Positions 46,117 through 54,436 of a stretch of 64,000 bases of DNA are shown in pieces. The position numbers and the translations under genes were made by a program. The DNA comes from Cohnella abietis (GTDB taxonomy: Bacteria > Bacillota > Bacilli > Paenibacillales > Paenibacillaceae): positions 3,508,001-3,572,000 of the forward strand of contig NZ_AP019400.1 of NCBI RefSeq assembly GCF_004295585.1. Direction: 5' to 3'. The notes beneath the pieces are model-generated. The model did no database searches and was not told the DNA's origin. It saw nothing but the letters and a program-made list of their open reading frames with translations. How positions within the stretch are numbered: position 1 is the stretch's first letter; each line of letters starts with the position of its first letter.

Positions 46117-47577
46117 TGGTAAACTAACGCAAAACAAGCTGCCTTTCCCAAGGTGGCTTTTTGCTTTTAAAGACCCTCCATGAAGCTCAACTAGCGCTAG
46201 AGTAATCGACAGCCCGAGTCCAGAGCCCCCGTATTTGCGCGCTCGCGAGCCTTCAATACGGTAAAAACGGTCGAAAAGATGAGGAAGATGCTCGTCTGCA
46301 ATGCCAGAACCGTTATCTTCTATAGTAAGCTCAGCATTCTGATCAAGCCTGTATACGGAGATGGTTATCATGCCCTCATGAGGATCTGTATGCTGTACGG
46401 CATTCTGAAATATGTTTAAGAGCACCTGTTTTATTTTGTCACGGTCAAGCTGCAATGGACCGATTGCATCAAGATGTAATTTTACTGTGCGTTCACCAGC
46501 AAGAATTTGCAGCTGCGGCTCCATCTCCCGAACTAACATTGCCAAATCCACAGAGGAAAGCTGCGCTTCTGGAGCACGGTCGAGCTTGGCTAACTGGAGC
46601 AAATCATAAACTAGCTTGTTGATTCTTTCCGACTCTCCGTACATGCTTCTAAGTGCCTTGTCCAGCTGAGTGGAATCCGAGGCTGCGCCGCGAAGCAGCA
46701 CTTCAAGGAAGCCATGAATAGATGTGAGTGGTGTCCGTAGCTCGTGTGATGCATCGGAAACAAATCGGCGCATTTGTTCCTTGGCTTCTTGTTCGGCATG
46801 AAATGAGGCTTCCAGCCGTTGGAGCATACGATTGAAGGATTGAGACAATCGATCTATTTCCATCGGCTTTTCATTTTCGGGTAACCGTTTGTTTAATTGC
46901 TCTGAATCAATTCGTTCGACAGTAAGAACCATCTGTGATAACGGCGTTAAAGTTCGGCGAATAGCTGAAAGAAACGTAAGGACGCCTCCGACTAGCGCAA
47001 CAAATGCAATAGCTAGGAACAGCATTAGCTGACGATTAAGCTCGGCCTTTAGCGGTTTGGTGCTAGTGCTCACTTGAACGACACCACGCGCTCCCTGAAA
47101 AGCTCTTACTGCCTGAAGAACAACAAGCTGTTCTCCCTCATTATTATTGTTGACGATTTGGTAGACGGGCTTACTTCCTCGAGACTGTTTTTGCGCTCTA
47201 TGATAGACCTGCTGATCCAGGATGGGAACAGACTCCGCAGAGGAATCGCTCATCGTAGATAACACATTAAACTTGCCATCTCCATTAATTAAAGCTACAG
47301 ATGAGGCTGGGAAGAAAATGAAACCCCCGGCTGGTCTTCTCCGATCGAGAAAATTGAATCGCTCCCACATGTCACCTGGCACGGACTGAATTTGTTTCTG
47401 AATGGTTGCTGCTTTGTTCTGGTAAAGAAACCTTTCCATGAATATGTACTGAAACAAGCCGATAACGATCAGTAAGCCGGCAAGAATGAGCAGTATTCGT
47501 GATAATAGCTGATAGCGAAGCGAACGGGGGAAAAGGAGGTTACGAAGGCCTGCAAGTATCTTTTGTTTGTGAATCAT
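46111..47577 (-). CDS. Sensor histidine kinase of the exporter-linked system
   Basis: 488 residues: TM1 at about 26-46, an extracytoplasmic domain of about 130 residues, TM2 at about 185-206, HAMP, HisKA with H278 in ASHELRTP, and HATPase_c with DNGSGIADE and GGSGLGLSI. It is coupled to the regulator by a 4-nt overlap. The pair is transcribed divergently from a YknXYZ/MacAB-like exporter, an arrangement usual for systems sensing peptides or envelope stress and switching on their transporter. Confidence 0.93.
   Translation of the reverse strand: MIHKQKILAGLRNLLFPRSLRYQLLSRILLILAGLLIVIGLFQYIFMERFLYQNKAATIQKQIQSVPGDMWERFNFLDRRRPAGGFIFFPASSVALINGDGKFNVLSTMSDSSAESVPILDQQVYHRAQKQSRGSKPVYQIVNNNNEGEQLVVLQAVRAFQGARGVVQVSTSTKPLKAELNRQLMLFLAIAFVALVGGVLTFLSAIRRTLTPLSQMVLTVERIDSEQLNKRLPENEKPMEIDRLSQSFNRMLQRLEASFHAEQEAKEQMRRFVSDASHELRTPLTSIHGFLEVLLRGAASDSTQLDKALRSMYGESERINKLVYDLLQLAKLDRAPEAQLSSVDLAMLVREMEPQLQILAGERTVKLHLDAIGPLQLDRDKIKQVLLNIFQNAVQHTDPHEGMITISVYRLDQNAELTIEDNGSGIADEHLPHLFDRFYRIEGSRARKYGGSGLGLSITLALVELHGGSLKAKSHLGKGSLFCVSLPL
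46136..46163 (+). terminator. Terminator overlapping the convergent kinase gene
   Basis: AAGCTGCCTT-TCCC-AAGGTGGCTTTTT is an imperfect stem with five T after the propeller gene. It lies inside the last codons of the minus-strand histidine kinase. Confidence 0.55.
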
Positions 47578-48272
47578 ATTAAGTCCACCCGATAACCCGC
47601 TCCTCGAATCGTTCGAATAACTCGGTGCTCACGATCCTGAAGCTTGTCACGTAGCGATCGGATATATACCTCTACAATATTTTCGTCCCCGCCGAAGTTA
47701 TAACCCCACACTTGATCTAATATGACACTTTTACTAAGAACCCGCCCATGATTAAAAACCAAATGCTTGAGTAGCTCGGATTCTGTTGGCGACAGCTCCA
47801 CTATTCGGCCGTGATAACGAAGCTCTTTCCTGAGCGAATCGATGCTGAATGGACCAATGCACACCTCACTGAGAAGATGGGGGAACTGATTACGCATTCT
47901 GGCTTGGATTCGGGCGAGAAGCTCACCGAAGCTGAATGGCTTGGACATATAATCATCTGCCCCAAGGGAAAGTCCTTTAACACGGTTCTCGATTTCCTCT
48001 CTCGCGGTTAGCATAATGACGGATACAGGTCTCTTACTCTTCAAGGCTTGGCATACCTCATACCCATCCATGCCTGGCATCATTACATCTAGAATAACGA
48101 CATGCGGTACGAATTGTTCAGCAAGGGCAATCGCTTCGGAACCATCCTGCGCAGTCATAACTTGAAAGCCTTCATTAAGTAAACCGAGTTCTAGAAACTG
48201 AACAATATTCGGTTCATCATCGACAACCATTACTTTTATTCCTTTATTCGGCTTGTTTGGCATCTGTGCCAT
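47574..48272 (-). CDS. OmpR-family response regulator of the exporter-linked system
   Basis: The receiver has VDDE acidic residues, phospho-acceptor D62 in ILDVMMPG and the YMSKPF lysine; the C-terminal winged helix ends VEVYIRSLRDKLQD. GGAGGG is 6 nt before the ATG. Phased direct repeats about 70-100 bp upstream, in the gap shared with the exporter genes, are its likely binding site. Confidence 0.93.
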   Translation of the reverse strand: MAQMPNKPNKGIKVMVVDDEPNIVQFLELGLLNEGFQVMTAQDGSEAIALAEQFVPHVVILDVMMPGMDGYEVCQALKSKRPVSVIMLTAREEIENRVKGLSLGADDYMSKPFSFGELLARIQARMRNQFPHLLSEVCIGPFSIDSLRKELRYHGRIVELSPTESELLKHLVFNHGRVLSKSVILDQVWGYNFGGDENIVEVYIRSLRDKLQDREHRVIRTIRGAGYRVDLI

Positions 48273-48341
48273 ACAATTCCCTCCAACTGCTTACTTAAGC
48301 TAACTAGTATATCTTATTATGAGTGATCAAGCTTAAGCTTG

Positions 48342-48370
48342 GCTGAGAGAAAACTGAAAGAAAGCTGAAG
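48342..48370. promoter_or_regulatory. Three CTGA direct repeats phased at 11 bp
   Basis: CTGAGAGA (48343), CTGAAAGA (48354) and CTGAAGGA (48365) recur every 11 bp, one helical turn apart. OmpR-type regulators bind such direct repeats. They lie in the 197-bp divergent gap between the regulator and exporter genes. Confidence 0.55.
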
Positions 48371-48469
48371 GAGGTGCTCAGAAAACATTCAGCGGGCACT
48401 CATATTGAGCTAAGGTTCACCCAACATAATGAGTCACAAGATCATAAAGGGTGAAGGTGAACATTCCAA

Positions 48470-49912
48470 ATGAAAAAAAGAAGCGCATGGATAGCAGCTA
48501 CATTGATTGTTGTAATTGCAGCAGGTACATGGGGTGGTTTTCAGGTTTACGGGAAAAAGGATACGCCAGTAAGCGCAAGCTTGAATTCGACTCCAGTCCG
48601 TAAAGGAAACTTAGAGGTAAAGATAAGTGGTACTGGGAGTATTCAGCCTTCGTCCAGACAAACGATAAAAGCCAGCAACGTTGGGACTGCGCTTAAAGTG
48701 AATTACAAGCAAGGGGACACTGTCAAGAAAGGCGACGTACTCATTACATATGTACAGGAAGACATTACAAACCAAGTTAAAAGCAAGGAGCTTGATGTGA
48801 AAAAGAAAAAGCTGGACCTTGCTGATTTGCAGAAAAAGTATAAGGAGGAGTCTGATAGTACTTTGCGGGAAGCATTGTCGCTTAATGTTCAGAAGCAGCA
48901 GCTAGACATAGAGATGTCCCAACAAGATATTGCTTCCCTTAAATCTAATAAGAAGCTGGATCCCATAGTGGCACCAATTGATGGAGTACTGGCTACTTTT
49001 AGTGTACAAGCAGGTGATTCTATCAATCCTAACAGTGATCTCGGTGAGATCGTTAACTTTGCTCAGTTATATATGGTCGTCGGCGTAGACGAGCTGGATA
49101 TTTCGAAAGTTAAGCTGGACCAGGAAGCGCAAATTTTAGTTGAGGCTTTACCTGCGAATCCATTCACAGGCAAAGTAGTATCCATTGCGGATGAAGGGAC
49201 TACGAGCAATGGAGTGGCTTCATACAACGTTACAATTGTATTAACGGATGCTAGCAAGTTAAAGGTAGGTATGTCGGCTGAAGCAAGCATTTTGACAGAA
49301 AAGAAAACGGATGCTCTATATGTACCTGTTGAAGCTGTACAATCGTTCCAAGGAAAATACTTTGTCATGATTCCTGGTACAGGAACGAGCACAGAAGGTA
49401 CAGGAACAGAAACGGGCGCAGAAGGATCAGGAGCAGAAGGTCCAGGATTTGGTTCAGGGGCAGGAAGAACTCCAGGAGCAGGGAGCAATGTTGATGCCGA
49501 GGATAGAGCCGCTATGCGTGAGAAATTCATGGAAAACTCTAACAGATCCCGTTCTCAAGGTACTGGTACTCGAACAGGTGCTGGAGCTGGCACTAGAACT
49601 AGCGCTGGAGCTGGAACAATTGCACAGACAGGCACAGGGAGTGGTACTGCTATAGCGGCTACCAAAAGAGTTGCTGTTGAAGTTGGCATTAACAATGAGG
49701 ATTATATCGAGATTTTATCAGGTCTTAAAGAAGGCGATTTAGTTGTGCTGCCAACTTTAATTAGTACAAGCACGAACGCGAATAGATCTACAGGCATCAT
49801 GGGATTGGGCTCAGGAGGTATTCCAGGTGCTGGAGGGATGCAGGGTGGTGGCGGTGGCTTCAACGGCGGCGGAAGACAATTTAGCGGCGGTGCGGCAGGC
49901 GGTGCTCGCTAA
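48470..49912 (+). CDS. Periplasmic-adaptor-like membrane fusion protein (YknX/MacA type)
   Basis: TM anchor at about 7-27, then beta-barrel and lipoyl halves (GTGSIQPSSRQTIKA, VKKGDVLITYVQE), a coiled-coil of about 60 residues (KSKELDVKKKKLDLADLQ), and the closing lipoyl half DPIVAPIDGVLATFSV. From about residue 300 to 395 a Gly/Thr/Ala/Glu-rich insert (TGTSTEGTGTETGAEGSG) interrupts the last domain, and a Gly-rich tail ends the protein. It joins the ATPase and permease below. ATG overlap TAATG couples it to the ATPase gene. Confidence 0.88.
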   Translation: MKKRSAWIAATLIVVIAAGTWGGFQVYGKKDTPVSASLNSTPVRKGNLEVKISGTGSIQPSSRQTIKASNVGTALKVNYKQGDTVKKGDVLITYVQEDITNQVKSKELDVKKKKLDLADLQKKYKEESDSTLREALSLNVQKQQLDIEMSQQDIASLKSNKKLDPIVAPIDGVLATFSVQAGDSINPNSDLGEIVNFAQLYMVVGVDELDISKVKLDQEAQILVEALPANPFTGKVVSIADEGTTSNGVASYNVTIVLTDASKLKVGMSAEASILTEKKTDALYVPVEAVQSFQGKYFVMIPGTGTSTEGTGTETGAEGSGAEGPGFGSGAGRTPGAGSNVDAEDRAAMREKFMENSNRSRSQGTGTRTGAGAGTRTSAGAGTIAQTGTGSGTAIAATKRVAVEVGINNEDYIEILSGLKEGDLVVLPTLISTSTNANRSTGIMGLGSGGIPGAGGMQGGGGGFNGGGRQFSGGAAGGAR

Positions 49913-50634
49913 TGATAACGGCAAGCTCACAATCATTAATCCGAATTAATCAATTAAGCAAGCTATATCGCATGGGCGGAGAACTGTTAAAGGCTTTGGA
50001 TGAAGTATCTTTAACGATTTATAGAGGAGATTTTATTGCCATTACCGGGCCATCGGGGTCGGGGAAATCCACCCTCATGAATGTCATTGGCTGCCTAGAT
50101 GCACCAACTACAGGTGAATACTGGCTTGATGGGGAAGAAGTCAGTCAGTTAAAGGAAAATAAGCTCGCCGAAATCCGCAATCAGAAAATCGGCTTTATTT
50201 TTCAAGGCTTCAATTTGCTATCTCGCCTGACTGCAATAGAGAATGTTGAGCTTCCACTAATCTATCGAGGAGTTCCGGCCAAGCTTCGGAGAGAGCAAGC
50301 TATTGCAGCGTTAACAAAAGTAGGACTAGAGGAAAGAATTCATCATCGTCCAGTTGAATTGTCGGGTGGCCAGCAGCAACGTGTCGCTATTGCTAGAGCT
50401 TTGGCGGGGAATCCTCCCATTCTGCTCGCAGACGAACCAACAGGAGCGCTGGATACGAAGACCGGGAAAGAAGTGATGGAGTTCATTAAGGAATTGAATT
50501 CCTTGGGACATACAATCGTTCTTATTACACATGATCCCGTCGTGTCTCGTCAGGCTAAACGTGTTATTAAAATTATGGACGGTAAATTGAACGAGGAGGG
50601 GGGAGGACAGAGTGAACTTTATACAAGCGTTTAA
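49912..50634 (+). CDS. ABC exporter ATP-binding protein (YknY/MacB-N/LolD type)
   Basis: Walker A GPSGSGKST, Q-loop FIFQGFNLL, signature LSGGQQQRVAIARA, Walker B ILLADEPTGALD and the H-loop ITHDP are complete. The LYRMGGELLKALDEVSL N-terminus is typical of the MacB/LolD group. It energises the FtsX-like permease encoded by the next gene, overlapping it by 23 nt. Confidence 0.95.
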   Translation: MITASSQSLIRINQLSKLYRMGGELLKALDEVSLTIYRGDFIAITGPSGSGKSTLMNVIGCLDAPTTGEYWLDGEEVSQLKENKLAEIRNQKIGFIFQGFNLLSRLTAIENVELPLIYRGVPAKLRREQAIAALTKVGLEERIHHRPVELSGGQQQRVAIARALAGNPPILLADEPTGALDTKTGKEVMEFIKELNSLGHTIVLITHDPVVSRQAKRVIKIMDGKLNEEGGGQSELYTSV

Positions 50635-51787
50635 GATGGCCATCAAAAGCATTCTGTCCAACAAGCTCCGTTCAGTTCTAACCATGCTTGGCATTATTAT
50701 TGGAGTAACAGCGGTCATCGCGTTAGTTGCTCTTGGACAGGGCGCTACCAAGTCGGTAAAGGAGCAGGTTGAAAGCTTAGGAACCAATTTGCTGACAGTC
50801 AATATCCTTGGCCGAGGTACGTCGAACACTTTAGAGGGTAAGGAAGCTGTTGCGATGGCAGATAATATTAATGGCATTAAATATATTGCTCCCGCAAGTA
50901 CGCAAAGCACAACAATCAAGTATGGGAAGAAAACGGTAGACTTTAGCGTGGTGGGTACGAATGCGGACTATGCGCTATTAAAGGATTACAAGCTGTCATC
51001 AGGTCGTTTTCTGTCCCAAATAGATTTGGACGTCTACCAGAAAATAGCTGTTATTGGTTCAACCACGGCTACCAATCTATTCGGCTTTAATAGTCCACTT
51101 GGAGAATATATTCTGATTCAAGGTACAAGATATAAGGTAGTTGGTGTACTAGCCGAGAAAGGCAGCACGACGAACGGCTCTAACGATGAAGTGGTTATCA
51201 TTCCTCTGACATCAGCAGAAAGACTTTTTAAGACGAAAGGTGTTCGCACGATATATGTACAGGTGGATACGACTGATCAGATCAGCTCTGTTGTTACCGG
51301 CTTAGAAAAAGAGCTCAGCAATCACTTCCGAGGCAATACGGACAGCTACCGAGTATTTAATCAGAGTGATGCTCTATCAACTTTAACCTCTGTTTCGGAT
51401 ACACTGACGCTTGCACTAGCTGGCATTGCTGGTATTTCATTGTTAGTCGGTGGCATTGGAATTATGAACATTATGCTCGTATCGGTTACGGAAAGAACCC
51501 GTGAGATCGGCATACGGAAAGCGATCGGAGCAAAGAAGAGAGATATACTTATTCAATTCTTGATCGAATCGATGGTGCTTAGCGGATTGGGAGGCCTTCT
51601 CGGTATAGGAATTGGGGTTGGCGCTGCCAAGGGGTTATCCTCATCCTTAAATATGGACATTGTTTTCTCATTGAATATTATTATGATCGCATTCTTCTTC
51701 TCTGTAGCTATTGGCGTTCTATTCGGAATGTTCCCGGCGAACAAAGCGGCCAAGCTCAAGCCAATTGATGCCCTTCGCTTCGAATAG
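50612..51787 (+). CDS. ABC exporter permease of the FtsX/MacB family (YknZ type)
   Basis: 391 residues: TM1 at about 20-42 (LRSVLTMLGIIIGVTAVIALVA), a large extracytoplasmic MacB_PCD domain (about 45-260), and three C-terminal TM helices with the family signature MNIMLVSVTERTREIGIRKAIGAKKRDI. It starts at GTG 50612 with GGAGG upstream. With the two preceding genes it forms a three-part exporter; the B. subtilis YknWXYZ homologue protects from the SdpC toxin, so a peptide toxin or antibiotic is a reasonable guess. Confidence 0.93.
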   Translation: MNFIQAFKMAIKSILSNKLRSVLTMLGIIIGVTAVIALVALGQGATKSVKEQVESLGTNLLTVNILGRGTSNTLEGKEAVAMADNINGIKYIAPASTQSTTIKYGKKTVDFSVVGTNADYALLKDYKLSSGRFLSQIDLDVYQKIAVIGSTTATNLFGFNSPLGEYILIQGTRYKVVGVLAEKGSTTNGSNDEVVIIPLTSAERLFKTKGVRTIYVQVDTTDQISSVVTGLEKELSNHFRGNTDSYRVFNQSDALSTLTSVSDTLTLALAGIAGISLLVGGIGIMNIMLVSVTERTREIGIRKAIGAKKRDILIQFLIESMVLSGLGGLLGIGIGVGAAKGLSSSLNMDIVFSLNIIMIAFFFSVAIGVLFGMFPANKAAKLKPIDALRFE

Positions 51788-51827
51788 AAAATCTAATAGA
51801 ATGCTTCTATAGCTTGAAGGTTTAATT

Positions 51828-51873
51828 AAAGAGAGAACCCTGAACCGTGTCGTTTCGGTTTGGGGTTCTCTTT
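51828..51873 (+). terminator. Terminator of the exporter operon
   Basis: AAAGAGAGAACCC and GGGGTTCTCTTT form a long stem around an internal GAACCG/CGGTTT pair. A T-rich tail TATGTTAT follows. Confidence 0.75.
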
Positions 51874-51925
51874 ATGTTATAATCTTCGAATAATCTTATA
51901 GAAACTCATAGGGAGCCTACTACGC

Positions 51926-53083
51926 ATGAAAATGAATTCACGTACAAGCATTATGATTACTTTCTTCCTAGCCGTGTATACTGGTATTAACTATTACTTG
52001 GGCTGGCATATTACGGAATGGTTTGATGGTATAGGGTTCACTTATAGCCCGTGGGCTTTCTGGGTGCCATTCGGAATTATCGCTTTTGGTTATATCGCAG
52101 GGCGCGTTCCTCTTCCGCAGGTTCTCAAACCTATTGGTAGACTATTGAAGGTCGTTGGCTCTTATTATATTTTCATCATGGAAGCTGGTTTTCTCCTCTT
52201 TCTTATCGGAGATTTGATTCGTTTCATTGTAGCTATATTCGGAGCGAATGTTGGAGACTACGCTTTGTATGCAAATAGCGCTATTCTTGCCATTATCGTC
52301 ATTCTTCTTGTCGTAGGATCACGGAATGCTTGGAGTCCTGTTATTCGTAAATATGATTTAGAGATTAACAAAGTGGCTGCTGTAGACGGGAAAAAGCAGT
52401 GGACGGTAGCTGTCGCATCGGATATCCATCTAGGTAACGTTGTTGGTCGCAAGCATCTAAAACGGTTAATAGACCGTGTTAACGCAATGGACGCGGATTT
52501 AGTATTATTGCCGGGAGACGTCATTGACGACTCGATTGAACCTTTCCTACGCAACAAGATGGGGAACCTTCTTAGTCAGCTTAAAGCTAAGGAAGGTGTC
52601 TATGCGATACTAGGAAACCATGAATATTATGGTGGTCACGTCGAGCAATATATTGAAGAAATGAACAAAATCGGAATTCGGGTGCTGAGAGACGAAACGG
52701 TGGATATTGCGGGTCAGCTCCATCTGGCAGGACGTAAGGATAAGACGGCTGAATCCCTTGATCCATCTAAACGATTGAGCGCAGATGAGCTATTGAGGTC
52801 ACTGGATAAGAGTAAACCTATTATTCTAATGGATCATCAGCCGACGAAATTCGCCCAAGCTGCCGAGGCTGGTGCGGATATTATGCTTAGCGGTCACACG
52901 CACAGAGGACAGTTCTTCCCTAACCACTTGGTTACCAAAAGACTATTCGAGCTTGACTGGGGATATATGCGTAAAGGTGCCATGCACGTAATTGTTTCCT
53001 CGGGCTTTGGTAGCTGGGGCCCGGCTATTAGGATCGGCAGCCGTTCTGAGATTATCCAGATTAAAGTAAAGCTTAATTCCTAA
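51926..53083 (+). CDS. Membrane metallophosphoesterase (YkuE/YaeI-like)
   Basis: Four transmembrane helices in the first 135 residues precede a calcineurin-like domain with the metal motifs ASDIHLGN, LPGDVID, LGNHEYYGG and LSGHTHRGQF. Such enzymes cleave phosphoesters of lipids or wall intermediates at the membrane face. All metal ligands are intact. AGGGAG precedes the ATG. It is monocistronic between two terminators. Confidence 0.9.
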   Translation: MKMNSRTSIMITFFLAVYTGINYYLGWHITEWFDGIGFTYSPWAFWVPFGIIAFGYIAGRVPLPQVLKPIGRLLKVVGSYYIFIMEAGFLLFLIGDLIRFIVAIFGANVGDYALYANSAILAIIVILLVVGSRNAWSPVIRKYDLEINKVAAVDGKKQWTVAVASDIHLGNVVGRKHLKRLIDRVNAMDADLVLLPGDVIDDSIEPFLRNKMGNLLSQLKAKEGVYAILGNHEYYGGHVEQYIEEMNKIGIRVLRDETVDIAGQLHLAGRKDKTAESLDPSKRLSADELLRSLDKSKPIILMDHQPTKFAQAAEAGADIMLSGHTHRGQFFPNHLVTKRLFELDWGYMRKGAMHVIVSSGFGSWGPAIRIGSRSEIIQIKVKLNS

Positions 53084-53113
53084 GTGAAACAGCTCATCTG
53101 AAAATGTTATTCG

Positions 53114-53163
53114 AAAAAGCCATGTTATTGCTCCTTTATAGGTGCTATAATGTGGCTTTTTTA
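53114..53163 (+). terminator. Terminator after the metallophosphoesterase gene
   Basis: AAAAAGCCA and TGGCTTTTTT pair, extended inward by TTAT/ATAA, with a T-run at the end. Confidence 0.75.
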
Positions 53164-53266
53164 TTTGTTGAACGATGGATTATATGCGGGTATTGGAGGT
53201 TTTGTGGTCAAAATTCGAATATAAATCCTCATATTTGTCGTATAAAAGAATTATGACACATATTTA

Positions 53267-53295
53267 TTGTATCATAAATAAATATATGTTATACA
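53267..53295 (+). promoter_or_regulatory. Candidate sigma-A promoter of glpX
   Basis: TTGTAT (53267-53272) and TATACA (53290-53295) are 17 nt apart in a very A/T-rich region, 36 bp before the ATG. Confidence 0.5.
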
Positions 53296-53330
53296 TTAAT
53301 TAAGGATTTCAGCTTATTGGAGGGTTATAT

Positions 53331-54296
53331 ATGGAGAGAGAGCTATCATTAGAAATCGTACGTGTTACAGAGCTAGCGGCCTTAGCCTCAGCACCATGGA
53401 TGGGACGAGGGGATAAAATAAATGCAGACGGAGCAGCTACATCAGCGATGAGGGCGATGTTCGATTCCGTCTCTATAAGAGGTACAGTTGTTATCGGCGA
53501 AGGGGAAATGGATGAAGCTCCGATGCTCTATATTGGTGAGCAGGTAGGAAGCATGAACGGCCAAGAGGTCGATGTTGCTGTTGATCCGCTTGAGGGAACG
53601 GAGATTGTAGCTAAGGGCTTGAACAATGCGATGTCCGTTATAGCTATCGCAAATAAAGGGAATCTACTGCACGCACCTGATATGTATATGGAGAAGCTGG
53701 CTGTAGGACCTGAGCTTGTTGGCAAGCTGCGACTGACTGATCCGATGGAGGTCACTTTAGCGAAAGCGGCCGATGCGTTAAATAAGAATGTATCCGAGCT
53801 TACCGTTATGATCTTGGATCGAGTAAGACATGAAGCCATTATTAAGACCTTGCGCAAAGTAGGAGTTAGAATAAAGTTCTTGTCTGACGGTGATGTTGCC
53901 GGAGCTATGGCGCCAGCTTTCCCGGAGGCAGGCATCGATCTATATGTTGGCTCTGGAGGAGCGCCTGAAGGTGTGCTGGCCGCAGCTGCGTTAAAATGCC
54001 TAGGTGGAGAAATTCAAGGTAGGCTGATGCCATCAGATGCGAAGGAATACGCTCGTTGCTTAGATATGGGGATAGAAGATCCTTATAAGGTTCTTTTAAT
54101 GGAAGATATGGTTGGTACTGAGGATGTTATCTTCGCTGCAACTGGCGTTACACCGGGAGAGTTTCTAGGTGGAGTACGCTATTTGCCGGATGATCGTGCG
54201 GAAACTCATTCTATCGTCATGCGGGCCAAAACAAAAACAATTCGGTTTATAAGAGCCTTGCATTACTTGCCTAATAAATCATTCTTAAATAATTAG
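53331..54296 (+). CDS. glpX: Fructose-1,6-bisphosphatase class II
   Basis: GlpX removes the C1 phosphate of fructose-1,6-bisphosphate for gluconeogenesis. Signature segments are APWMGRGDKINADGAA, VVIGEGEMDEAPML (metal-binding Asp/Glu), DPLEGTE and DGDVAGAM. 321 residues is the usual length. GGAGGG precedes the ATG. It would support growth on lactate, the substrate of the lut genes nearby. Confidence 0.95.
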   Translation: MERELSLEIVRVTELAALASAPWMGRGDKINADGAATSAMRAMFDSVSIRGTVVIGEGEMDEAPMLYIGEQVGSMNGQEVDVAVDPLEGTEIVAKGLNNAMSVIAIANKGNLLHAPDMYMEKLAVGPELVGKLRLTDPMEVTLAKAADALNKNVSELTVMILDRVRHEAIIKTLRKVGVRIKFLSDGDVAGAMAPAFPEAGIDLYVGSGGAPEGVLAAAALKCLGGEIQGRLMPSDAKEYARCLDMGIEDPYKVLLMEDMVGTEDVIFAATGVTPGEFLGGVRYLPDDRAETHSIVMRAKTKTIRFIRALHYLPNKSFLNN

Positions 54297-54305
54297 GAAT
54301 AAGCT

Positions 54306-54338
54306 ACGATCCCTTCAAACGGATCGTTATTTTTTTTG
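54306..54338 (+). terminator. Terminator of glpX
   Basis: ACGATCC-CTTCAAAC-GGATCGT followed by TATTTTTTTTG. Confidence 0.85.
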
Positions 54339-54372
54339 TTTATGTTTGAATTTAAGGTATTCAAACATAAAC
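54338..54372. promoter_or_regulatory. 14-bp perfect inverted repeat upstream of the rhamnose operon
   Basis: GTTTATGTTTGAAT and ATTCAAACATAAAC flank a 7-nt spacer. CAAACA-like half-sites recur downstream (ACAAACAGG, ACAAACAC, ATAAACAAAT up to 54420). It is a good candidate operator for the DeoR-type repressor at the operon end. The -10-like GATAATATAA lies just after it. Confidence 0.6.
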
Positions 54373-54436
54373 GGGTGTGATAATATAAAAACAAACAGGT
54401 ACAAACACAAATAAACAAATATGCGGAGGTATTACC

